64,000 nucleotides of DNA from Halomonas aestuarii (GCF_001886615.1 NZ_CP018139.1:1488001-1552000); one strand, 5' to 3'; shown: positions 1 through 9,383, numbered from the stretch's first letter. The notes: a model not told the origin generated them from the letters alone. A program made the numbers and translations.

Positions 1-1
1 A

Positions 2-634
2 CCGCCGGACATGCCGGCGTCGCTTGCCGCCCGCAAGATCGACGCCTTCATCGTCGCCGAGCCCTTCAACGCCGCCGGAGAAATGCTGGCAGGCGGCAAG
101 ATGCTGCGCTTCACCGGTGACATCTGGCGAAACCACCCCTGCTGTGTGGTCTGCATGAACGAACAGCAGGTCAACGCCAAGCCGGCGTGGACCCAGAAGG
201 TCATGAACGCCATCGTGAAGGCTCAGGACTATGCACAGCAGAACAAGCGGGAAGTCGCCCACATGCTGTCGCGGGATGGTGCCGGCTATCTGCCCATGCC
301 GGCGGCAGTCGTCGAACGCTCCATGACGCACTATGACGACGATAGCTATGCCACGCCCGATGCCATCCAGCACGCCGACTGGGGCAGCGGCCGCATCGAT
401 TTCCAGCCCTGGCCGTTCCCGTCGGCCACCCGGCTGATCGTCGAGGAACTGCAGCACACGCTGGTCGGCGGCGACACGAGCTTCCTGCAGGACCTCGACC
501 CCGACTTCGTGGTCGATGACCTGGTCGACTACCGCTTCGTCAAGGCCGCGATGGAACATCACACCGGCTGGCAGCAGGCGCCGGGCTTCAATGCCGACAA
601 TCCGTTCGCGCGTGAGGAGGTGATAAAGCTATGA
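2..634 (+). CDS. NitT/TauT-family ABC transporter substrate-binding protein (3' part)
   Basis: The frame is open to the left edge, so this is the C-terminal 210 residues of a periplasmic solute-binding protein. The stretch DAFIVAEPFNAAGE is typical of the CmpA/NrtA/SsuA group that binds nitrate, bicarbonate, cyanate or sulfonates; the actual ligand cannot be read from this fragment. Its stop overlaps the start of the following permease gene (ATGA), so the two are translationally coupled. No ATPase gene follows; it should lie upstream of the window. The nearby NifA-like activator suggests a nitrogen-related substrate, which is inference. Confidence 0.8.
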   Translation, partial: PPDMPASLAARKIDAFIVAEPFNAAGEMLAGGKMLRFTGDIWRNHPCCVVCMNEQQVNAKPAWTQKVMNAIVKAQDYAQQNKREVAHMLSRDGAGYLPMPAAVVERSMTHYDDDSYATPDAIQHADWGSGRIDFQPWPFPSATRLIVEELQHTLVGGDTSFLQDLDPDFVVDDLVDYRFVKAAMEHHTGWQQAPGFNADNPFAREEVIKL

Positions 635-1458
635 GCCTGGTCGACTCTGCCGCACCCCGTCTTGCCGCCCAATCCAGGGTATCGAGCTGGCTGCAGCAAA
701 GGCTCACGGCCCTGGCCTATCCCGCCTGCGGCATCGGGATTCTGCTGGCCCTGTGGTGGCTCGGCGGCTACCTCATCAACCGCAACCCGGACCTGATGGC
801 CTTCTCCGCCTTCGCTCCGGGGCCCACCTTTGACGCGCTGGTTGCGCTGGTCGCCGGAGGCGAGCTCTGGCAGACCATTGCCTCGAGCCTGCAGCGCATC
901 CTGGCCGGCCTCTTCTGGGGTATCGTGATCGGGGTGCCGACGGGCGTGCTGGTCGGGTATGTGGGTACCGCCATGAAGGTGGCCAACGTGCCCTTCCAGT
1001 TCCTGCGCATGATCAGCCCGCTGGCCTGGATGCCCATCGCCGTCCTGGCGTTTCGCACCTGGGATGCGGCCATCATCTTTCTGATCGTGATGGCCACGGT
1101 CTGGCCGATCATCTTTTCCACCGCCCATGGGGTACGCCGTATCGACCCGAACTGGTTCAAGGTGGCTCGCAACCTGGGGGCCTCGGGCCCGCAGATGCTG
1201 CGCCAGATCATCCTGCCGGCCATCATGACGGATGTCATGGCGGGTATCCGCCTGGCCGTCGGCGTGGCCTGGGTCGTGCTGGTGCCGGCGGAATACCTGG
1301 GCGTGACCAGCGGCCTCGGCTATGCCATCAATGATGCCCGGGATATCCTGGCCTACGACACCCTGGCCGCCATCGTGGTGGTGATCGGCATCATCGGCTA
1401 TGGCCTGGATTCCCTATGCAACATGCTGATACAACGCTTCAACTGGCACGTCGAATAG
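631..1458 (+). CDS. ABC transporter permease, NitT/TauT (SsuC/TauC/NrtB) type
   Basis: A 275-residue inner-membrane permease of the binding-protein-dependent transport family. After a short cytoplasmic N-terminus a first membrane segment (IGILLALWWLGGYLI) is followed by several more. The cytoplasmic EAA loop that contacts the ATPase is visible as ARNLGASGPQMLRQIILP near residues 180-197. The length is normal for the family. It is coupled to the binding protein by a 4-bp overlap and is the last transport gene before the regulator. The substrate is unknown; nitrate, cyanate, nitrile-type or sulfonate compounds are all possible. Confidence 0.85.
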   Translation: MSLVDSAAPRLAAQSRVSSWLQQRLTALAYPACGIGILLALWWLGGYLINRNPDLMAFSAFAPGPTFDALVALVAGGELWQTIASSLQRILAGLFWGIVIGVPTGVLVGYVGTAMKVANVPFQFLRMISPLAWMPIAVLAFRTWDAAIIFLIVMATVWPIIFSTAHGVRRIDPNWFKVARNLGASGPQMLRQIILPAIMTDVMAGIRLAVGVAWVVLVPAEYLGVTSGLGYAINDARDILAYDTLAAIVVVIGIIGYGLDSLCNMLIQRFNWHVE

Positions 1459-1540
1459 GCGCTCGACGCTCGCTTTCCCACCCTGTCGGACCCTCCGGGT
1501 GCCGGTGGGGTGGTTCACGTTTCAGCCAGGAGCCTCCGCC

Positions 1541-3205
1541 ATGGAGCCTGTCTCACCGCCTCTCCCCGGTCCAATGACCACGACGTCCCGCGACCCGGGC
1601 GACGGTGCCGCGGACCTGACCTTGCTCCACGAGGCCGCCAAGCTACTGGGCCAGTCCGCCACCCCCGAACTCGCCATTACCGGCACGCTGCGCCTGATGT
1701 CGCAGATGCTGGGCCTCAACCGTGGCCGCGTCCTGCTGCCCGGTCCCGACGACCAGGCGGTCCTGCAGATTCGCTACAGCTATGGCCTGACGCCCGAAGA
1801 GGGCAAGCGGGGGCACTATCGCGCGGATGAGGGCATCACCGGCAGGGTCATGAGGACCGGGCAGCTGGCCGTGATCCAGAACATCGAGGAGGAGCCGGAC
1901 TACCTGTTCCGTGCGGTGGACCGGACCACCCTGCCGGAGGGCGTCGTCGCCTACATCGCGGTGCCGATCATGGACGGCAGCATGCCGCTGGGCGTGCTGG
2001 CCTGCCACCGACTGCGGATGCGGCCTCGCCCGATCCAGGCAGACCTGGTGATCCTGCAGATCCTCAGCACCATCATTGCCCAGATTCTCAGGATCAACAG
2101 CCTCATCGATGAGCGCACGCGGCTCTTGAAGGATGAAAACCAGGAGCTCAAGGAGACCCTGCAGAAAAGCCAGACCAATCACGGCATCCTCGGCGAAAGC
2201 CCGGCCATTCGCGATGCCCTGCGCCAGGTGATGCGGGTGGCCGATACGTCGGTCAGCGTGTTGCTGACCGGCGAGTCAGGCACCGGCAAGGAGCGCTTCT
2301 CGCACCTGCTGCATCTCAACGGCGCCCGGCGAGACCAGCCCTTCCTGGCCATCAACTGCGCCGCCATTCCCGAGCAGTTGCTGGAATCGGAGCTGTTCGG
2401 CCATGAGCGGGGCGCCTTCACCGGCGCCACCGCCACCAAGCAGGGCAAGATCGAGATGGCCCACGGCGGCACCCTGTTCCTGGACGAGATCGGCGATCTC
2501 AACCTGGAACTGCAATCGAAGCTGCTGCGCGTGCTCGAGAGCCAGGTGATACAGCATGTCGGCGGCGTCAAGGATATCCCCGTGGACGTGCGCATCATCA
2601 CCGCGACCCACCAGAACCTCCAGGAGGCGGTCAACCAGGGGCGCTTTCGTCTGGACCTCTTCTATCGCCTCAACGTGTTTCCGATTCACCTGCCGCCGCT
2701 GCGCGAGCGAGAGGGTGACACCCGCCTGCTGGCCCGACACTTCCTGCTCGGCGCCAACCGGGAGTATGCCCGCTATACGCGGTTCGGCCAGGGGGTCATG
2801 GAACGCCTGGAGAGCTATCACTGGCCGGGCAACATTCGACAGCTCGAGAACGTCGTCAAGCGCGCGGTGCTGGTCGCCCAGCAGGGCGAGATCCGCATCG
2901 AGGATATCGAGACGATCCTGCATCAGGAGTCGGCCGTCAGCGGCCACCCGGAGGCCAACCGGGCGGTTCCGGCCACCGCCAGGCATTCGCCATCTCCGTC
3001 ATCGGCGCCTGCCCAGGGATCCGGCCACCCCCAGCCAAACGGCCCCTCTCGCCCCTACCAATGGGTGCGCGAGGACGAAGCGGCGATGTTGCAGGAGGCC
3101 CTGAAACGCACGGGGGGCAACAAGACGCAGGCCGCGGCCGTGTTGGGCATGACCCCCCGGCAGTTCCGCTACCGGCTGGACAAGCTGGGCCTGCACGACG
3201 ATTGA
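1541..3205 (+). CDS. NifA-like sigma54-dependent transcriptional activator (GAF-AAA+-Fis)
   Basis: A 554-residue enhancer-binding protein that activates RNA polymerase carrying sigma54. Domains in order: a GAF sensor domain (about residues 25-185), an AAA+ domain with Walker A GESGTGKE near residue 243, the sigma54-contacting GAFTGA loop near 290 and Walker B GGTLFLDEIGDL near 310, a Ser/Pro/Ala-rich linker (about 470-510), and a Fis-type helix-turn-helix at the C-terminus (GGNKTQAAAVLGMTPRQFRY). The architecture matches NifA/AnfA rather than NtrC, since there is no receiver domain. The start at 1541 is preferred over an upstream in-frame ATG at 1499 because AGGAG lies 8 bp before it. No nif genes are in view; the likely targets are the neighbouring transport or oxidoreductase genes. 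Confidence 0.88.
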   Translation: MEPVSPPLPGPMTTTSRDPGDGAADLTLLHEAAKLLGQSATPELAITGTLRLMSQMLGLNRGRVLLPGPDDQAVLQIRYSYGLTPEEGKRGHYRADEGITGRVMRTGQLAVIQNIEEEPDYLFRAVDRTTLPEGVVAYIAVPIMDGSMPLGVLACHRLRMRPRPIQADLVILQILSTIIAQILRINSLIDERTRLLKDENQELKETLQKSQTNHGILGESPAIRDALRQVMRVADTSVSVLLTGESGTGKERFSHLLHLNGARRDQPFLAINCAAIPEQLLESELFGHERGAFTGATATKQGKIEMAHGGTLFLDEIGDLNLELQSKLLRVLESQVIQHVGGVKDIPVDVRIITATHQNLQEAVNQGRFRLDLFYRLNVFPIHLPPLREREGDTRLLARHFLLGANREYARYTRFGQGVMERLESYHWPGNIRQLENVVKRAVLVAQQGEIRIEDIETILHQESAVSGHPEANRAVPATARHSPSPSSAPAQGSGHPQPNGPSRPYQWVREDEAAMLQEALKRTGGNKTQAAAVLGMTPRQFRYRLDKLGLHDD

Positions 3206-3275
3206 TGCTGCCGGCGGGTCTCGCGGGACAAGACGCGATGCCGATGAGCGGAATCCGTCACCCTCAAGGGCGCTG

Positions 3276-4094
3276 TCACTTCCCGTCCCGATGAGGGGTC
3301 ACGAACGGCTGGTGCAGCATGCGATCCAGCCGCAGGTCATGCGGCTCCCTGAAGGCCTCGATGCCGATCGTCATGCCGAGCTGCCCGGCCGCGGGCTGGT
3401 CTCGGTAGGTGCCGAAAAGTCGATCCCACCAGGGCAGGTTGAAGCCGAAGTTGCTGTCGGTTTCCTCGCGGACGATGGAGTGGTGGACACGGTGCATCTC
3501 TGGCGTCACCACCACCAGGCGAAGACGGCGGTCGACCCCGGCCGGCAGGCGGACGTTGCCGTGGTTGAACATCGACGTGGCATTGAGCAGCGCCTCGAAG
3601 ACCAGGACTGCCAGCGCCGGCGCCCCGAGCAGCGTGATCACGACCAGCTTGATCCCCATCGACATCAGGATCTCCAGGGGATGGAAGCGCAGTCCGGTGG
3701 TGACATCACATTCCAGATCCGCATGGTGCATGCGATGCAGCCGCCAGAGCCAGGGGACGGCATGGAACAGGCGGTGCTGGAAATAGATGGCCAGGTCCAG
3801 CCCGACCACGGACGCGATCAGGACCAGCCACATCGGGGCATCGACCACATTGAAGAGGCCCCATCCCCGCTCGGCCGCGACCAGGGCGGCACCGACCGCG
3901 GACAGGGGGAAGACCAGACGCACCACCAAGGTGTCCAGGGCTACGATCGAAAGGTTGCCTGGCCAGCGGTGGCGGCGATCCATGCGCTGGGGCCGACGCC
4001 TGGCAGCGACTTCCCATAGCGCAATCGCCAGCAGGAAGACGGTGAAGACGGTGCCGCGAATCAGGGGTTCATGAGCCAGCAGCATGGCTGACAT
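3276..4094 (-). CDS. Sterol desaturase / fatty acid hydroxylase superfamily membrane protein
   Basis: A 272-residue integral membrane diiron enzyme candidate. The three histidine clusters of the family are present: HRLFH, HRMHH and MHRVHH, with membrane segments before and between them. Family members hydroxylate or desaturate lipids, carotenoids or sterols using O2; the substrate here is unknown. The start at 4094 has AGGAGG at 4102-4107, 7 bp upstream, and is preferred over an ATG 18 bp further out. It converges on the NifA-like gene and sits alone, with no obvious lipid-pathway neighbour. Confidence 0.85.
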   Translation of the reverse strand: MSAMLLAHEPLIRGTVFTVFLLAIALWEVAARRRPQRMDRRHRWPGNLSIVALDTLVVRLVFPLSAVGAALVAAERGWGLFNVVDAPMWLVLIASVVGLDLAIYFQHRLFHAVPWLWRLHRMHHADLECDVTTGLRFHPLEILMSMGIKLVVITLLGAPALAVLVFEALLNATSMFNHGNVRLPAGVDRRLRLVVVTPEMHRVHHSIVREETDSNFGFNLPWWDRLFGTYRDQPAAGQLGMTIGIEAFREPHDLRLDRMLHQPFVTPHRDGK

Positions 4095-4248
4095 GGCGGT
4101 GCCTCCTGTCACGATACATCGGTCGCCTGTCGTCTTCCGTCTCCAGGGATCCGGAGGGAGCCGTCATGCCGGTCACTCCCTCGCGTCTACCGATCAGGGT
4201 CATGTCTCGGTTTCCCGGTGGTGACGCTCACCCGGGAAATGTGCCGTG

Positions 4249-5601
4249 TCAGGCGGACTGTCGGCTCGGCGAGGCCCCCACCGTCAGGCGTGCCAGGCGA
4301 CGACCATCCCGGACCTGACTCATGGCCAGGCCGCGATGGTCATCGTGATCGACCTGCCAGCCGGTATGCCGCTCCGGCATTCCGTGCATCTCGATGGGCA
4401 GGCTCCGGGTCTTGAGCCGGATCACCGGCGCCTGGTGACGGTAGGGTGCGGCGTCATGGCCCAGCATGACCCGGGCGATGGCTCGTGCCTGGGCGGGCAG
4501 AGGCTCGATGAAACGACACGGAACGCCGCCAAAGCTGACACAGTCCCCCAGCGCATAGACGTCCGGCTGGCTGGTCTGCAGCGTCTCGGGATCGACCAGG
4601 ATGCCGCGCTCGAAGTCGAGCCCCGCCAGGCGGGCCAGCCTGCCATCGGTGGCGAGCCCGGTGGCAGCCACCACCTGATCGGCCACCAGCACGCCGCCAT
4701 CGGCGAGATGGAGCTGGCGCTCGCCCATGGCATCGGCCTCCACCTTCGCCACGTCAACATCCCCCCGATAGGTCACCCCCAGCGCCTCGAGGCTATGCAG
4801 CAGGCGTTCGGAGGCCGCCTCAGGCAGCAACGAGGCCAGGGGGTAGGCACGGCGGCCCAGGAGCGTCACCCGGTGGCCGGCCCGGGCCAGGTCCTCGGCC
4901 AGCTCGCACCCCACCATGCCTGCGCCGACCAGCACCACGCGCTGCGGACCGTCGGCCAGCTTCGCCTGCAGGCCACTCCAGCCGGCCAGGTCGTTGACCC
5001 GCCAGCACAGGGTGGCAGGCAGGCTATCAGGAAGCGCGGGGCGTGCCCCCTGGGCGAGCACCAGCCGGGTGTAGGGGAAGGTGCCGCGGGTGGTGCGAAG
5101 CTGGTGCCGTTCGGCGCTGACCCCGACCACGAAGGTCTCGGCCAGCAGGCGAACACCCAGCCGCCGCGCCGCCTCGACGCCGGTCTCGCGCACCAGCTGA
5201 TCGGGGGTCTGACCACGACTCAGTGCCACGGACAGCTCGGGCTTGTGGTAGCGATCGCCGCGACAGGCCGTCACCAGGGTGATCGGTGTCTCGCCATCGA
5301 GTTCGCGAATCGCCTCGACGATGCCCCAGCCGGCCAGGCCCGCGCCGACGACCAGGATGCCCGGCTCACGGGCCACCATCACCGGTCCCATGTCGACCGC
5401 ACTGACATCGGGACGCTCGAAGGGCTCGAAGTCGGCCTTGGTCACCCCGCACAGCGGACACTCCCAGTCATCCGGGATATCCTCGAACCGGGTGCCCGGT
5501 GCCAGGCCGCTGTCCGGATCGCCCTCCTCCTCGTCGTATATCAGCCCGCAGGCACGGCAGATGTACAGACGCCACGGAGTCTCGGCAGACGTCGCGCTCA
5601 T
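4249..5601 (-). CDS. Rubredoxin fused to FAD/NAD(P)-dependent rubredoxin reductase
   Basis: A 450-residue electron-transfer fusion. The N-terminal rubredoxin domain carries the iron ligands C15-x2-C18 and C48-x2-C51 (YICRACG and ECPLCG). From about residue 75 a pyridine-nucleotide disulfide-oxidoreductase domain follows, with an FAD-binding [10 protein letters not shown], an NAD(P)-binding [10 protein letters not shown] near residue 225 and a second FAD contact VYALGDC near 365. It would pass electrons from NAD(P)H through FAD to its own rubredoxin. Its start overlaps the stop of the upstream flavoprotein gene (ATGA), so the two are made together and this protein probably supplies reducing power to that partner. 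In AlkG/AlkT systems the two functions are usually on separate proteins. Confidence 0.9.
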   Translation of the reverse strand: MSATSAETPWRLYICRACGLIYDEEEGDPDSGLAPGTRFEDIPDDWECPLCGVTKADFEPFERPDVSAVDMGPVMVAREPGILVVGAGLAGWGIVEAIRELDGETPITLVTACRGDRYHKPELSVALSRGQTPDQLVRETGVEAARRLGVRLLAETFVVGVSAERHQLRTTRGTFPYTRLVLAQGARPALPDSLPATLCWRVNDLAGWSGLQAKLADGPQRVVLVGAGMVGCELAEDLARAGHRVTLLGRRAYPLASLLPEAASERLLHSLEALGVTYRGDVDVAKVEADAMGERQLHLADGGVLVADQVVAATGLATDGRLARLAGLDFERGILVDPETLQTSQPDVYALGDCVSFGGVPCRFIEPLPAQARAIARVMLGHDAAPYRHQAPVIRLKTRSLPIEMHGMPERHTGWQVDHDDHRGLAMSQVRDGRRLARLTVGASPSRQSA

Positions 5602-6734
5602 GACGGCATCTCCTCTTTCATCAGCTTGGCCATCTCCCAGCGAAGGTGCTTGATCGCCGGCGTCACGATGGCCACGAAATGCGCCTCTCGAATGCGCCGC
5701 TGGGGCGCGGCACTCATCAGGTAGCCGCGGGCTCCCTGGTGCAGCAGTGCAGACTGGGAGGCCTTGAGGGCCAGTTCGGCGCCCTGGGCACGCGCATCCA
5801 TCACATCGATCAGGAAGGCCTTGTCGGTCTCATAGGGCGTCCTTGCCAGGGAGAGCACGCGGCTCTGGAGCTCATCCAGTTCGGCCTGGAGCTCGTCGGG
5901 CCGGTTGTGGAGGTACTGGTTGACGTGCCCGAGCGACGGCTCGACCTCATGGATCGAGTCGATGGCCCCCTGGACAACGCCGGTGGCCATGCCCGCCTGC
6001 AGCAGCACGAAGGCGCCACGGATGCGCTGGATGAAGGGGCGCACGGGGTCGGCGATGATCTGCTCGGGCGTGACGTGGTAATCGTCGAGATGGATCGACC
6101 AGGTGCTCGTGCCCTCCATGCCCGAGAACTCGGGGCACTTGCCCAGCCTGACCCGCTCGTCCAGGTCCAGCAGGAACATCACCTCGTGGGAACGGCTGCC
6201 ATCGGCCTGATCGACGGCAGCGATGAGGCCGCAGTAGTGTCCCCGCTGGATATGGCTGACCCAGGGCAGGGTGCCACTGACGCGATAGCCCCCGTTCGGG
6301 TCCGGCAGGGCCTTGAGGGCCATCGCCTCGATACCCGTCATCGCCTTCATCGGGTTGGAGAGGGCGGTACCACCGAAGGTCCTGCCGGCCACATGGTCAT
6401 CCAGTCGTGCCAGCAGGGCCGGATTGCCGGACTGCTCCATGTAGAGGCCACAGACGTCATGACACCAGGTCATGAAACCGGTGGAGCCGCAGCGACGACT
6501 GATCTCATGCATGCTGCCGAGGGCCAGGTCGAAGCGAGTCCCATGCTTGTCGAGATGGCCTGCGAAGGCCCCAGCCTCACCGAGACGGCTCATGATATCG
6601 AGGGGGTAATGGCCCTGGTCGATGCGGGAGGCGGCAGGAGCCAGCTGCTCCCGGGCCACCTGGCGGACCTCATCCAGCACCCGGGCGTCGTCGGCCCAGG
6701 CACTGATCAAGGTAGGGGCTGCAACGCTGTTCAT
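5598..6734 (-). CDS. Acyl-CoA dehydrogenase-like flavoprotein (possible monooxygenase)
   Basis: A 378-residue protein with the three-part acyl-CoA dehydrogenase fold: an N-terminal helical domain, a central beta domain ([17 protein letters not shown]) and a C-terminal four-helix domain. Relatives that work with separate reductases include FMN-dependent monooxygenases of the DszC/SfnB type used to scavenge sulfur or nitrogen from organic compounds. The direct coupling to a rubredoxin reductase and the absence of CoA-pathway genes favour an oxygenase over beta-oxidation, but that is inference. The start at 6734 (MNSVAAPT) is preferred to the longer open frame because GAGG lies just upstream. 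Its operon is OsmC-like gene, this gene, reductase. Confidence 0.8.
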   Translation of the reverse strand: MNSVAAPTLISAWADDARVLDEVRQVAREQLAPAASRIDQGHYPLDIMSRLGEAGAFAGHLDKHGTRFDLALGSMHEISRRCGSTGFMTWCHDVCGLYMEQSGNPALLARLDDHVAGRTFGGTALSNPMKAMTGIEAMALKALPDPNGGYRVSGTLPWVSHIQRGHYCGLIAAVDQADGSRSHEVMFLLDLDERVRLGKCPEFSGMEGTSTWSIHLDDYHVTPEQIIADPVRPFIQRIRGAFVLLQAGMATGVVQGAIDSIHEVEPSLGHVNQYLHNRPDELQAELDELQSRVLSLARTPYETDKAFLIDVMDARAQGAELALKASQSALLHQGARGYLMSAAPQRRIREAHFVAIVTPAIKHLRWEMAKLMKEEMPS

Positions 6735-6817
6735 GGCGAACCTCGTGATACGCAAGTGAAGTGGACAGGCGGGGGATACAGGGTGTGGCGGCCGGACGAG
6801 GCCGGCCGCGCCTGTCC

Positions 6818-7366
6818 TCACTCCATCAGGCTGATGCTGAAGGGGATCGGGTTACGCATGGTGTTGGCCACGGGAGAGTAGAAGTTGGCGTGCTGGACGA
6901 TCTCGTCGAGCTCCTCACGGCTGGCATCGCCCTCGACCACCACCTTCACGCGGATCTCCTGGAACCCCATCTCGGGCGGCTGCTTTTCGGCGCCACCGGC
7001 ACCCCAGGCAGCGGGATTACCGATATCCCCCTCCAGAAAGATCTCCAGACGGCTCAGCTTGACCTGCTTCCAGGTCGCTACCGCGGTGATGCCCACTGCC
7101 AGGCAGCCCCCGAGGCCAGAGAGCACGATCTCGCCCGGGGCCGGGGCGGTGTCCTGGCCAAACAGATGCAGCGGCTCATCCACGACCACTTCATGGCCGT
7201 TGACATGACTGATGGTGCGATACTGCCCCTCGGTGACGGTGTGAACCTTGTTGGTACCGCGGGCATCGGGGTTGTTGCGGCCCTTTTCGGCGAACCCCAG
7301 CAGGCCCTCACGATCGATGGGGCGCAGGTGGGTGGTGACGGTCTCGGGCGTGGTGGCGGTGGTCAT
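6818..7366 (-). CDS. OsmC/Ohr-family protein lacking the second cysteine
   Basis: A 182-residue OsmC-like protein. The family reduces organic hydroperoxides with two active-site cysteines. The first is present at C88 (SGLGGCLAVG), but the position of the second reads FYSPVAN, with Ser164 where Ohr/OsmC proteins carry Cys before Pro. A disulfide-forming peroxidase cycle is therefore unlikely in the usual form. The start at 7366 has AGGAG at 7374-7378, 7 bp upstream, and removes an unlikely long N-terminal extension. It is the first gene of the operon with the flavoprotein (84 bp downstream) and the rubredoxin reductase, so it may protect against or process a product of that system. Confidence 0.82.
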   Translation of the reverse strand: MTTATTPETVTTHLRPIDREGLLGFAEKGRNNPDARGTNKVHTVTEGQYRTISHVNGHEVVVDEPLHLFGQDTAPAPGEIVLSGLGGCLAVGITAVATWKQVKLSRLEIFLEGDIGNPAAWGAGGAEKQPPEMGFQEIRVKVVVEGDASREELDEIVQHANFYSPVANTMRNPIPFSISLME

Positions 7367-7565
7367 GGTGTGGCTCCTCATGGTCCGGCAGTGAGGTGCG
7401 CCGGTGGCGCACCGGGTGATATTGCTGAGATACAGCACGAGGCGGACCAACACGGCCAAGACCCTGTAAAAAGTCTTCTATATCAAAAGCATGAAATCAT
7501 CGACGACCCGGGGGCCGTCCCACTCCCGGCTGGACAAAGCGAGCAATCCTCGGCGAAGTCGCTGC

Positions 7566-7580
7566 CATTGTCCGACAATG
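7566..7580. promoter_or_regulatory. Perfect inverted repeat, possible operator
   Basis: Two 7-bp arms, CATTGTC and GACAATG, flank a single C. The repeat lies about 200 bp upstream of the OsmC-like gene, in the gap between the betaine-type binding protein gene (its terminator is at 7668-7697) and the oxidoreductase operon. The core has the form TTGT-N3-ACAA, a half-site pattern used by many GntR-family repressors. No GntR gene is in the window. The rest of the 7382-7722 gap shows no gene. Confidence 0.4.
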
Positions 7581-7667
7581 TCCGCCCAGGGCGCCCCTCC
7601 TCCCGGGGGCGTCAGGCCGGGTTCGGATCAAGGGCCTGCCGGGGATGCGGCGCATCCTGTGGCTGCA

Positions 7668-7697
7668 ACAAAAGAGGCCGCCCCATGGGGCGGCCTC
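7668..7697 (-). terminator. Rho-independent terminator of the betaine-type binding protein gene
   Basis: A perfect 11-bp stem (GAGGCCGCCCC / GGGGCGGCCTC, 7674-7697) with a 2-nt loop is followed, on the minus strand, by TTTTG. It lies 26 bp past the stop of the leftward gene at 7723. Confidence 0.8.
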
Positions 7698-7722
7698 ATC
7701 GCGTCACGTGTCAGAGCAGGGC

Positions 7723-8697
7723 TCAGGCGTCGGGGATCTCGAGCGCCTGCTGCACGACCGGCCAGGCCGGATCGCCCTCGCGGGTGGTCACGCCCTCGAG
7801 GAAGGCCTTGACCTTGGCGGGGTGGGCGCGCATCCAGTCGACCGCGACCACCTCGGGATCACGCTCCTCGTAGCTGAAGCCGCGGATCATCGCGCTCTGG
7901 TCGTCGGCGCTGAACTCGAGCTGGTCGAGCAGTCGGGTGGCGTTGGGGCTGGCCTCGGCGAACTCCGTGGTCACCAGGGTGCGCACATCGCTGCGGCCGC
8001 CGCCCGGGCCCCACATGTCCTGGGTGTCGTCCAGGTATTTCACATCGTATTCGATGTTCATCCAGTGCGGCGTCCAGCCGGCGAAGATGATCCACTCCTC
8101 GCGATTGATGGCCGCATCCACGGCACTCAGCATGCCCGGAGTGGAGGTCTCGGAGAGGTTCCAGTCACCCAGGCCGTAGGTGTCGTTTTCCACGCCCTCG
8201 TTGAGGGTATCGCTCATGCCGGAGCCGACCTCGATGGAGTAGATGGTGCGGTCGAGCTTCTCGGCGATCTCATCGTCGGCCAGGTCCTCGGCGGACGTCA
8301 CGCCCGCGTCATACACATAGGTCGGCACGGCGAAACCGAGGCGGGCCCCGTCGACGTTGTTGCCCAGGTCGACCAGCCTGACGTCATCGCCCTCGAAGCT
8401 GGAGTCGTACATGCCCTGCTGGGCCGGCAGCCAGGCCGCCAGGAAGACGTCCAGCTCGTTCTGCTGCAGGGCCTCGTAGGTGATGGTGGAACCCAGTTCC
8501 TGCTGCTGCGGCTCATAGCCGAGGGTCTCGAGCAGGGTCGCGGCCAGCGCCGTCTTGACGGTCACGCCCGGCCAGGCGGGCACGGAAAAGCGCACCTCGG
8601 CGGATTCCTCGGCCTGCGCGGCGGTACTCCAGGCCAGCGGGACGGCCAGGAGGCTGCCGGCGAGGGCCAGCGTCATGGAACGGTTAGGCAGTTTCAT
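7723..8697 (-). CDS. Glycine betaine/choline-type ABC transporter substrate-binding protein (OpuAC family)
   Basis: A 324-residue periplasmic binding protein with a Sec signal peptide (MKLPNRSMTLALAGSLLAVP through about residue 28, AQA/EE). The mature part matches the OpuAC/ProX fold: the early GVTVKTALAATLLETLGY, LDVFLAAWLPAQQGM and the late FAGWTPHWMN, where Trp residues usually form the aromatic cage for quaternary ammonium ligands. The start at 8697 has AAGGAG about 6 bp upstream. No ATPase or permease lies next to it and it has its own terminator, so it is an orphan component. Uptake of a compatible solute would fit a halophile, but the ligand is not proven. Confidence 0.85.
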   Translation of the reverse strand: MKLPNRSMTLALAGSLLAVPLAWSTAAQAEESAEVRFSVPAWPGVTVKTALAATLLETLGYEPQQQELGSTITYEALQQNELDVFLAAWLPAQQGMYDSSFEGDDVRLVDLGNNVDGARLGFAVPTYVYDAGVTSAEDLADDEIAEKLDRTIYSIEVGSGMSDTLNEGVENDTYGLGDWNLSETSTPGMLSAVDAAINREEWIIFAGWTPHWMNIEYDVKYLDDTQDMWGPGGGRSDVRTLVTTEFAEASPNATRLLDQLEFSADDQSAMIRGFSYEERDPEVVAVDWMRAHPAKVKAFLEGVTTREGDPAWPVVQQALEIPDA

Positions 8698-8967
8698 CGG
8701 ATCTCCTTGGCAGGTCATGCCATGAATGGACACGACATGACCTTATCGCCAGGCGCGCCCGATGGCAAAAAACCGCCCCTCGTCGAAAGGACAGGTGGGG
8801 ACGAGGTCGCGGCTTTTCCAGCCCCGGCCGGCAGACGAGCCCGTCACGCCGCCGATTCGCGGAAACCCCGATCACCGTTTATAAGTCATGTACAGGAAAT
8901 TGATGCCAGGTGACGCGGGATGTCCCCCGACCCGCGGGGATCTGTGAAAAAAGCCCCTTGGAGTCCC

Positions 8968-8995
8968 TTGAAGTGGCCGCACAACGTTCTACACT
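8968..8995 (+). promoter_or_regulatory. Sigma70-type promoter candidate
   Basis: TTGAAG (8968-8973) and TACACT (8990-8995) are separated by 16 bp and lie 44 bp before the start of the small conserved gene at 9039. The rest of the 340-bp gap 8698-9038 shows nothing else I can assign. Confidence 0.45.
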
Positions 8996-9038
8996 AGTTG
9001 TACAACAACTCCATCAAGCACTCGCGAGGCACTTCCCC

Positions 9039-9383
9039 ATGTCCATCCCGGCCTACCAACTGGGCGACCAGGTCACCCTGAAGCAGATCGCCAGCGCCGT
9101 CTCGAACGGCCTCACTCCCATCGTGGAGGTCGAGTCCATGGACGGCATCTACACGGTGCGCTTCCACCACGCCAACGACGTCTCGCAACTCGCCGACAGC
9201 GCCGGCAGGACCCGCACCTTCCTCGGCACCGGCGAGATCCGCGACCTGCTGGGCAGCATCGGCCTGACCCATGGCGTGCTGACCTGGGGCGACCAGTGCG
9301 GCGACGAGATGATCGGCGTCCCGGGCCATGCCCTCTCGCCGGACGAACTGCTGGCCAGCGGCACGCGCATCGCCTTCCGATGA
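9039..9383 (+). CDS. Small conserved protein, DUF6482-like
   Basis: A 114-residue cytoplasmic protein without signal peptide or membrane segment. It resembles a family of unknown function common in halomonads and pseudomonads, recalled from memory. Visible pattern: an N-terminal alpha/beta stretch (VTLKQIASAVSNGLTPIVEV), a central VRFHHAN, and a C-terminal LTWGDQCGDEMIG with a single Cys. The start at 9039 is chosen because GAGG lies 9 bp upstream and the sequence before it does not look coding. A sigma70-like promoter precedes it. No function can be assigned. Confidence 0.7.
   Translation: MSIPAYQLGDQVTLKQIASAVSNGLTPIVEVESMDGIYTVRFHHANDVSQLADSAGRTRTFLGTGEIRDLLGSIGLTHGVLTWGDQCGDEMIGVPGHALSPDELLASGTRIAFR

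Noticed and set aside
7382..7560. A sigma54 promoter for the OsmC-like operon
   Set aside because: No GG and GC pair with the required 12-bp spacing was found on the minus strand.
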